Assembly: GCA_026225275.1 (NCBI GenBank)
Contig: JAMFSL010000073.1
Span: 1-64,000 of the forward strand
Reading direction: 5' to 3'
From: Puia dinghuensis
Lineage (GTDB): Bacteria > Bacteroidota > Bacteroidia > Chitinophagales > Chitinophagaceae
Length of the DNA stretch: 64,000 bases
The notes under the pieces are model-generated. The model had not been told where the DNA came from. It saw only the letters and a program-made list of their open reading frames with translations, and made no database searches. Shown piece after piece: positions 35,624-42,468 of the stretch (positions within the stretch are counted from its first letter, which is position 1; each line of letters opens with the position of its first letter). Position numbers and translations under genes: made by a program.

Positions 35624-37039
35624 TCAGTACCCTGGATTTTGTGCGAAAATACTTGGATTAGCCATGATTTCAATTTCCGGTTCGGGAATCGGATACAAAT
35701 AATTAAACGACTGAAAGTTCACCGGCGTCAGCCCGGACGCTGCGAAGGCTGCTGCTGCCGAATTTGTCCGGCATAAGTCGAACCAACGGTGCAGCTCCAG
35801 CGGCAGTTCCAGCCGCCGTTCCTGCCATACCGCCTGGCGGAAACTTGCCTGATCGGATAATTGTGCAGCCGTAAACAGCGTCGCACCGGCTCTGGACCGC
35901 ACGGCATTCAGATTGGCGAAGGCCGGCCCATTGGGATCTGAATCGTATCCGACTTCATTCGAGGCCTCTGCGTACATGAGCAGTACATCGGCATACCGCA
36001 ACACGATGAAATCGTTGCCCAATGCCTTTGTATTAGGATCATAGGTGTCATAATATTTCAGCACCGGCTTGTCATTCGCATCCAGTGTGGCGGTAGTCAG
36101 CAACGCCCCCCGGGTATCCGTAGGCCCATAAGCGCTGATCAGGTTGGGGTCGAGGCCAGGTTGATTGAAGTATGACGGCAGCGCATGTCCTTCTCCCGGA
36201 ACAGATTTATTATACTGGATAGCGAAAATGACCTCTGCATTCATTTTGTTATTGACATCGAAGACCGAAGCGATAGAAGGCAGCAGCGAATAGCCATAGG
36301 GATTACCGGCTGCAAGCAAAGGCTGTAGTGTGCTGACTGCCTGAGGATACTTCTCCTCTGTCAGGTATACTTTTCCCAGCAAGGCTATCGCCGCACCTTG
36401 TGTCGCCCGCCCCAGCTCGGTAGTATTGGAATAGGTCGGCGGCAACAAGCTCATCGCCTGGGTCAGGTCACCCTCGATTGCCGCATATACCTGTGGGACA
36501 GTGCTGCGACCTACCTTCAGCGACTGGCTGGCTGTGATAGGGGTCAGCACCACTGGCGCACCGCCCCACATCCTGACGATGTTGAAATAGTGGAGGGCGC
36601 GCAGGAATAGGAGTTCCCCCTGATATTGGCCCTTCAGGGTGGAATCTGTCACCACATTGATATTGGACAGGGCAAGATTGCACCGGTAGATCGCATGATA
36701 GAGCGAATCCCAGGCGGCAGCGATATCTGTATTGTCGGAGCCTGCCAGGAAACGGTCGACATTGTATTCCGTACCTGCATTAGCGCCGGGATTGAGATCC
36801 TGGATATTATCACTGCGTGCCTCCATCATTGTGATGAAAACCGGGGTCAGGCTGGGATAATTGCCCATATACAATGTCTGCAAGGGCGCATAGGCGGCGA
36901 TCACTGCATTGTCGATATCGGTCGTTGTCTTGAAGAAATTGGCATCCGTCGTCTCCGAAGGCGGCAGCAAAGTCAGAAAGCTTTTCTTACAGGAGAACAG
37001 GGCCGCACTGAGGACAAGATATAGAATCGATCTTTTCAT
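35624..37039 (-). CDS. susD-like: SusD/RagB-family nutrient-binding lipoprotein
   Basis: A 471-residue outer-membrane lipoprotein (lipobox ALFSC). The SusD N-terminal region (KSFLTLLPPSETTDANFF, YHAIYRCNLALSNI) and TPR helices are present. The C-terminal RagB block (NDFIVLRYADVLLMYAEASNEVG, LELPLELHRWFDLCRT) is also clear. It lies 17 bp after susC and 1 bp before GDPD. It belongs to the classical SusD_RagB type, unlike the SusD-like_2 protein at 23279. Confidence 0.94.
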   Translation of the reverse strand: MKRSILYLVLSAALFSCKKSFLTLLPPSETTDANFFKTTTDIDNAVIAAYAPLQTLYMGNYPSLTPVFITMMEARSDNIQDLNPGANAGTEYNVDRFLAGSDNTDIAAAWDSLYHAIYRCNLALSNINVVTDSTLKGQYQGELLFLRALHYFNIVRMWGGAPVVLTPITASQSLKVGRSTVPQVYAAIEGDLTQAMSLLPPTYSNTTELGRATQGAAIALLGKVYLTEEKYPQAVSTLQPLLAAGNPYGYSLLPSIASVFDVNNKMNAEVIFAIQYNKSVPGEGHALPSYFNQPGLDPNLISAYGPTDTRGALLTTATLDANDKPVLKYYDTYDPNTKALGNDFIVLRYADVLLMYAEASNEVGYDSDPNGPAFANLNAVRSRAGATLFTAAQLSDQASFRQAVWQERRLELPLELHRWFDLCRTNSAAAAFAASGLTPVNFQSFNYLYPIPEPEIEIMANPSIFAQNPGY

Positions 37040-37056
37040 TGTCTGAGGGTTGATAG

Positions 37057-40000
37057 TTAAAATTTCACATTTAGACCAACGAGGTAAGTTTTGGAGACAG
37101 GATAGCTGCCATAATCGATACCCTGCTGGATGGGATTGGGATCGATGCTGACTTCGGGATTATATCCATTGTATTTGGTAACGGTAAAGGGATTTTCGGC
37201 TGTGACATACAGTCTCACACTCGACAGATGCGCCCAATGTAATGTCTTCTGGGGCGCCGTGATACCCAGCGTCAGGTCCCGGACCCGCATATAAGACCCG
37301 GACGAGAGATGATAGGTGGAGATAGTGGCGTTCAGTCCTGTCTCGCTGCGGTTGGCCCTGGCATCTCTGCCGTTGCCGGGATCCTGTGGTGACATCCACC
37401 GGCCCAGTGCGTCTGTCGTATTATTGCCATAGCTCTCAGAAGAATTGTAATGCCGCTGTGCAATATTGGCTATCGTATTGCCATACAACCCTTGTAAGGC
37501 CGCGCCGAAGTCCAGTATACCATATTGTAGTTGTCCGGAGTATCCATACATGAACTTGGGCTGATAGTTGCCGGTGATCGCTTTGTCATTGCCATCGATG
37601 ACCCCATCCCCATTGACATCCTTAAATTTGAAGTCTCCCGGCTGGACACCGGCCGCCTTTGCCTTCGTCGTATCCACATCCGTCTGGTCCCGGAATACGC
37701 CTGTCTTTACCAGTGTATAGTAGTTGCCAATCGGCTTGCCCACCTGGGTAATGAAATAGATCACACTCTGTGCCTCGGTAATGATGGAATTCACCCCGCC
37801 CAGGCTGATGACCTTGTTGCGGTTAGCGCTGTAATTAATGGAATTGGTGAACCTGAACTTGCCCAGCTGGCTGGTGTTCGTCAGCGTAATTTCGATCCCC
37901 TTGTTATTCACCCTTCCGATATTGACCAGATTCGAGGCGAATCCCGATGCATTCGGGACAGGGACATTGAGCAGCAGATGACTGGTATTGTTGTTGTATA
38001 CATCGACCGTAGCACCCAGCAATCCCTGCCACAACGAGACGTCCGTGCCGATATCGACGGCGGCCGTCTTTTCCCATCCCAGTTCAGGATTTGCGGGATT
38101 GTTTTCATACAGGCCGGCCTGTAGTGTACCCGATGCCGGTCCCGTTACGTAATTGGCCTGCGTAAGCGTGGCCAGGTAGGCATAATCGCCAATCTGAAAA
38201 TTACCTGTCTGACCATAGCTACCGCGGACCTTTAAATTGCTGATCACCCGACTGTCTTTGAGGAAATCCTCGTCGCTCACCACCCAGCCGGCGCTGGCAG
38301 ATGGGAAATAGCCGTACTTCGTATCGGGACCGAAGCGGGATGATCCATCCGCCCTGATCGCCGCAGACAGCAGATAGCGGTCCTTGTAGCTATATTGCAC
38401 GCGGGCGATGCCTGATAACAGGGACCATTCATTGATAGCCGAGGACCAGCTGGTAATGGTGGTAGCGGCATTCAGCGTTTGCACGAGATCATTAGGGAAG
38501 CCGGTCGCTCCGATATTGGAGGCGTTATCCCGTTCCTTCTGGAGGGTGAAGCCCGCCAGCGCCTGGATCGAATGATCACCCCATCGTTTGGTGTAATTCA
38601 AGGTGTGTTCCATGACCCAGTTGGTGATATTGTTGCCGATATAGCTGGCAGTGGGTACAGAGGGTGTAGTCAGCGTCAACGGGCTGGGCAGTGTGGAAGG
38701 TGCAAACATGCTCCTGTTGAAATTGCTGATATCCGCGCCGAACGAGACCCGGTAGCGTAATCCCTTCATCAGTTCATATTCCGCGAACAGATTACCCAGC
38801 AGTTTTTGTTCGAAGGTCTGGTCCTTCTTCAGCATGGCCAGGGCCACGGGATTGACCCCATTCGACTGGGACCACTGCCAGGCGTATTGACTGAAGTTAT
38901 AGGTGCCGTCGGCATTATGTACGGGAAAAAAGGGAGATGCGACGAGAGCGCCTTCTATGATGTTCTGATTGGCATTGTTGAACGCGCCTTCCGTCTGCAG
39001 GTAGTCATAGATCGCATAATCGTAGCTGATGCTGGCGCCGACGCGGAAGCGGTCATAATGAGCATCCAGGTTGACCCGGGTAGAATACCGTTTGAAGCCG
39101 GAGTTGACGACGATACCGTCCTGGTCCAGGTAATTACCGGAAATATAATACTGGATATGATCAGAACCGCCGGAAGTGGACAGCGTATGGCTCTGGATAG
39201 GCGCGGTCTGGAAAATGGCCTTCTGCCAGTTGGTATTCGTCAGCCCCGGTTCGTGGTTAAGATAAGGAAAGATCTCTGGAGGCATCTCGTAAGGCAGACT
39301 GGTATTGGTCGGTGCGGCCCCCAGGTTGGCCAGGCGCGTCGCATTGTTATCCGTGGCGTTGCCGCTGCGACCCAGGGCCTCCAGGTCATCGAAATAGGTA
39401 TTGTTGTGTGCATCATAGATGAGCTGAGCGTACTGCGTGGCATTGAGCATGGGGATCATTTTCGACACCTGCTGCTGGCCATAGTAGCTATTGAGGTTGA
39501 CCGACAGTTGGTCCTTCTTCCCCCGCTTGGTGGTGATGATCACGACGCCATTCGATCCTCTCGACCCATAGATGGCCGCGGCGGAGGCATCCTTGAGTAC
39601 ATCGATGCTTTCAATATCGTTTACGTTGATGGCATTCAGGGGATTCACCTTGAAGCCGGGACCGGTGACATCATTATCAGACAAGGGAACACCGTCTATC
39701 ACGTATAGGGGATCGCTGCCTGCCGTAATCGTGCCCGTTCCACGGACATGGATCGAGATGCCGGCGCCCGGCGCCCCATCCGGTTCCAATACCTGCACGC
39801 CGGCCAATTTTCCCTTCATCGCTTTGTCTACTCCGGTTGACGGGAAGTTGTTGACGTCGTCCGCGTGAAGGCTTGCAATAGAGGTTGTAATATCCCGCTT
39901 GGCCTGCGTTCCATAACCGACGACCACCGCCTGGCCCAGGTTGTTCGATGCAATAGCCATGACAATGTTGATCACCTGCCGACCGGCCACTTTCACCTCC

Positions 40001-40485
40001 TGCATCGTATAACCGACATGGGAGATGATCAGCGTAGCATTGTCACCTACCGGGATGCGGAAATTGCCATCCTTGTCCGATGCCGTGGCAGCATTGCTAT
40101 TTCTGACCCGTACCGTCACATCCGGCAAAGGCTTCCCGGATTCGTCGGTGATCCTGCCTGTAATCGTTTCCAGTGGAGATGCAGTTTTCGCCTTTCGCGT
40201 GACTACAATCGTCTGGCCAACGATCTGATAAGCCAGCGGCTGGTCTTTGAAGCAGAGGTCCAACGCCTGGACGAGGGGTACTTCCTTTACGGAGATCGTG
40301 ATGGCAGTGGCGTCATTCAGCAGATTATTTTCGTACCAGAAAATAAATCCGCTTTGTTTTTTAATTTCGGTGAATGCTTTTTCGAGCGGAGCATCCTTCA
40401 GGGAAAGAGAGATCTTCTGGCCGTCACCGGCAAAAGAAGCCTGGCAGCAGACAATGACTGCTGTTACGAAAGCAATAATTTTCAT
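37057..40485 (-). CDS. susC-like: SusC/RagA-family TonB-linked outer-membrane protein with STN domain
   Basis: A 1142-residue receptor. The signal peptide ends near ASFAG. An STN domain (ISLSLKDAPLEKAFTEIKKQSGF) and a carboxypeptidase-like sandwich (ITGRITDESGKPLPDVTVRVRN) follow. Then comes the VVVGYGTQAKRDI segment, a plug (KAMKGKLAGVQVLE, GTITAGSDPLYVIDGVPLSD, ASAAAIYGSRGSNGVVIITTK) and the barrel, ending YLVGLNVKF. The STN domain fits signalling through the FecR protein encoded 75 bp upstream. With SusD and GDPD it forms an uptake unit, probably for glycerophosphodiester-containing material. Confidence 0.94.
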   Translation of the reverse strand: MKIIAFVTAVIVCCQASFAGDGQKISLSLKDAPLEKAFTEIKKQSGFIFWYENNLLNDATAITISVKEVPLVQALDLCFKDQPLAYQIVGQTIVVTRKAKTASPLETITGRITDESGKPLPDVTVRVRNSNAATASDKDGNFRIPVGDNATLIISHVGYTMQEVKVAGRQVINIVMAIASNNLGQAVVVGYGTQAKRDITTSIASLHADDVNNFPSTGVDKAMKGKLAGVQVLEPDGAPGAGISIHVRGTGTITAGSDPLYVIDGVPLSDNDVTGPGFKVNPLNAINVNDIESIDVLKDASAAAIYGSRGSNGVVIITTKRGKKDQLSVNLNSYYGQQQVSKMIPMLNATQYAQLIYDAHNNTYFDDLEALGRSGNATDNNATRLANLGAAPTNTSLPYEMPPEIFPYLNHEPGLTNTNWQKAIFQTAPIQSHTLSTSGGSDHIQYYISGNYLDQDGIVVNSGFKRYSTRVNLDAHYDRFRVGASISYDYAIYDYLQTEGAFNNANQNIIEGALVASPFFPVHNADGTYNFSQYAWQWSQSNGVNPVALAMLKKDQTFEQKLLGNLFAEYELMKGLRYRVSFGADISNFNRSMFAPSTLPSPLTLTTPSVPTASYIGNNITNWVMEHTLNYTKRWGDHSIQALAGFTLQKERDNASNIGATGFPNDLVQTLNAATTITSWSSAINEWSLLSGIARVQYSYKDRYLLSAAIRADGSSRFGPDTKYGYFPSASAGWVVSDEDFLKDSRVISNLKVRGSYGQTGNFQIGDYAYLATLTQANYVTGPASGTLQAGLYENNPANPELGWEKTAAVDIGTDVSLWQGLLGATVDVYNNNTSHLLLNVPVPNASGFASNLVNIGRVNNKGIEITLTNTSQLGKFRFTNSINYSANRNKVISLGGVNSIITEAQSVIYFITQVGKPIGNYYTLVKTGVFRDQTDVDTTKAKAAGVQPGDFKFKDVNGDGVIDGNDKAITGNYQPKFMYGYSGQLQYGILDFGAALQGLYGNTIANIAQRHYNSSESYGNNTTDALGRWMSPQDPGNGRDARANRSETGLNATISTYHLSSGSYMRVRDLTLGITAPQKTLHWAHLSSVRLYVTAENPFTVTKYNGYNPEVSIDPNPIQQGIDYGSYPVSKTYLVGLNVKF

Positions 40486-40522
40486 AATCTAAATAGCTAG
40501 GTTGAGAATAAATCTAATGTCT

Positions 40523-40551
40523 GACCTTCGGTCTAATCGCCTTCGGCGATT
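40523..40551. promoter_or_regulatory. Tandem hairpins between fecR and susC
   Basis: Two adjacent inverted repeats with identical loops: GACC-TTC-GGTC (40523-40533) and AATCGCC-TTC-GGCGATT (40535-40551). On the plus strand the second is followed by TTTT, so it could act as a terminator for antisense transcripts. On the minus strand, the sense of the operon, it would be an intercistronic RNA structure that partly uncouples fecR from susC expression. Confidence 0.45.
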
Positions 40552-40560
40552 TTTTGTGTG

Positions 40561-41721
40561 TTATGGCATGATCGTGATCTTTCTGCCTTTAACAGTGAAG
40601 TGTATCTGGTTTAACTCGAGTATCTTCAATAGTTCGGAGATGTCCGCCTTTCGCGAAATGCCCCCAGTGAAATTCCTTTTTGGCAGTTGTCCCTGGTATT
40701 CTACATCCACATCATACCAGCGGGACACCTTGCGCATGATGGCGGTTATGTCTTCGCCGGCAAACAAGGTCTGGCCGTTCTTCCAGGCCAACGCCTCTTC
40801 CGTATCGGCATCATCCAATAACCGGAACATTCCATCCTTCAATTGTCCCTGCTGACCGGGGTGCAGCAACTTTGTTTCTGTCCCATGCACCAATCTTATG
40901 GCGCCTTCCAGCAGCGTCGTTTTCACCACTCCCTCGTCTTCATAGGCCATGATATTGAACGAGGTGCCCAATACCTGCACCTCCATTTGTCTGCCGCCCT
41001 TAGCATTGTTCACGGCCACTTTGAACGGTTTTGACTTATCGGGCGCTACTTCCAGATAGGCCTCGCCGCTGATCTCCACCAATCGTTCTTCACCGGTGAA
41101 AGCCGCAGGAAAGCGGATCGAAGACGCGGCATTCAGCCATACCCGTGTTCCATCGGGTAGTGTCACGGCGTACTGGCCGCCCCTGGGTGTAGTTACTGTA
41201 TTATATAAAGGTTCTGCGGCTGATGTTCTTTGCTGCTCGTAAGTGATCGCGCCATCAAACCGCTTAACAACCCCTGTGGTCCCCTGCATCGCCAGCAATC
41301 CATTTTTCGCGCTATCCAATATGACCTGCCGTCCGTTGGCTAGCGTCAGCACCGCTTTATTTCCACCCGGAAGGATCAGCGTATCGGCAGCGGGGCGTTC
41401 ATTTATGGCCATCGATGGCTGTGGCGTCCGGCTGATATAGAGCGTTGTCAGCCCGCCAAGCAACAACAGGACCGCAGCTGCGGCGGCCCAATACCGGCGT
41501 ATCGGTATGACCTTCTTCCGGGTTCTTTCCTTTTCAATCCCTGCATAGAGTCGTTCGCGCACGGCTTCGGGCGTCTCGTCTTCCAGCTCAGGCATCGTGC
41601 TGTCATCGAACCCGGCGTACCAGGTTTCCAACTCCACCTTTTCCTCCGGCGTCAGCCTTCCTTCTTTCCATTTCCTGGCCAGATCCGCCATCCTTTCTCT
41701 ATCCTGTTGTCGATCGGTCAT
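40561..41721 (-). CDS. FecR-family anti-sigma factor
   Basis: A 386-residue inner-membrane protein. The cytoplasmic sigma-binding region (LARKWKEGRLTPEEKVELETWY) is followed by a transmembrane helix at about residues 78-95 (YWAAAAAVLLLLGGLTTLY). The periplasmic FecR domain (TTPRGGQYAVTLPDGTRVWLNAASS) and an STN-like C-terminal domain (KADISELLKILELNQIHFTVKG) complete it. It heads the SusC-SusD-GDPD unit and is divergent from an ECF sigma gene across 162 bp. Confidence 0.94.
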   Translation of the reverse strand: MTDRQQDRERMADLARKWKEGRLTPEEKVELETWYAGFDDSTMPELEDETPEAVRERLYAGIEKERTRKKVIPIRRYWAAAAAVLLLLGGLTTLYISRTPQPSMAINERPAADTLILPGGNKAVLTLANGRQVILDSAKNGLLAMQGTTGVVKRFDGAITYEQQRTSAAEPLYNTVTTPRGGQYAVTLPDGTRVWLNAASSIRFPAAFTGEERLVEISGEAYLEVAPDKSKPFKVAVNNAKGGRQMEVQVLGTSFNIMAYEDEGVVKTTLLEGAIRLVHGTETKLLHPGQQGQLKDGMFRLLDDADTEEALAWKNGQTLFAGEDITAIMRKVSRWYDVDVEYQGQLPKRNFTGGISRKADISELLKILELNQIHFTVKGRKITIMP

Positions 41722-41752
41722 TCCTGTCGGTTTATTACCTACGAGTCAATGG

Positions 41753-41778
41753 AACCAGACTTAACCCTTAGTCTGGTT
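41753..41778. promoter_or_regulatory. 9-bp inverted repeat with T-run in the sigma/fecR divergent region
   Basis: AACCAGACT-8 nt-AGTCTGGTT is a perfect 9-bp stem. On the plus strand it is followed after 5 nt by eight T residues, so it has the form of a rho-independent terminator pointing towards the sigma gene. It lies 31 bp upstream of the fecR start codon and 106 bp upstream of the sigma start. It could be a terminator of antisense RNA, an attenuator in the sigma leader, or an operator. Confidence 0.55.
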
Positions 41779-41883
41779 GTATATTTTTTTTGATAATGAT
41801 TCCTTAATCTGGATGCACTTTTCTTTCCTGAAACATAGAAGTACTTTCGCCTTCAATAACTGCATTTCTTCTTCAATTTTATT

Positions 41884-42468
41884 ATGTCTCCTCACAGCCA
41901 ACTGAATGATTTCGAGCTGGTCGCTCTCCTCAAAGCCGGTGAAGAAGCCGCCTTCCGGGAGATCTATGATCGATATTGGCAACGACTGTACATCATTGCC
42001 CGCAACCGTCTGGGCGAGGTAACCGATGCCGAGGAGATAGTACAGGAAATCTTCCTGGACTTCTGGAACCGACGATCCGGATTTGAACTGGAAAAAGGGC
42101 TCGAAAACTATTTCGTCACTGCCGTAAAATTCAGGGTCTTCAACCGGCTGAGCCAATTAGCCCGCCATGGACGGCATGCGCGGGATTATGCCGCCTCTCA
42201 ATCGGAGGCCGATAATAATGTCATTTCCCTGCTGGACTATAAGGAATTGAAACAGCAGGTCACCTTTGTGATCGGTTCCTTACCGGATAAATGCAGGCAC
42301 GTGTTCCTGCTTCGTCATGAACAAGGTTATTCGCCCCGACAGATTGCCGAAGAACTCAACATCTCCGAAAAGACCGTTGAAGCGCATCTAACCAAAGCCC
42401 GCAAAACGCTTCGCGGGGCTTTGGATGTTATTGGCGTCACTACTCTTATCGCATACTTTTATTTGTAG
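41884..42468 (+). CDS. ECF RNA polymerase sigma factor
   Basis: A 194-residue sigma-70 family factor. Region 2 contains DAEEIVQEIFLDFWNRR, and region 4 contains YSPRQIAEELNISEKTVEAHLTKARKTLR. The hydrophobic C-terminal tail (IGVTTLIAYFYL) is common in Bacteroidota FecI-like factors. It is divergent from the FecR gene rather than co-directional, which is less usual for this module. It overlaps the end of the convergent M14 peptidase gene by 10 bp. It presumably drives the fecR-susC-susD-GDPD unit. Confidence 0.94.
   Translation: MSPHSQLNDFELVALLKAGEEAAFREIYDRYWQRLYIIARNRLGEVTDAEEIVQEIFLDFWNRRSGFELEKGLENYFVTAVKFRVFNRLSQLARHGRHARDYAASQSEADNNVISLLDYKELKQQVTFVIGSLPDKCRHVFLLRHEQGYSPRQIAEELNISEKTVEAHLTKARKTLRGALDVIGVTTLIAYFYL

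Noticed and set aside
38806-39708. 300-residue plus-strand ORF opposite the SusC gene.
   Set aside because: Shadow frame caused by codon bias; the SusC plug and STN motifs are on the other strand.
41761-42156. 131-residue minus-strand ORF overlapping the ECF sigma gene.
   Set aside because: It is antisense to conserved sigma region 2 and contains the T-run of the hairpin; no recognisable protein.
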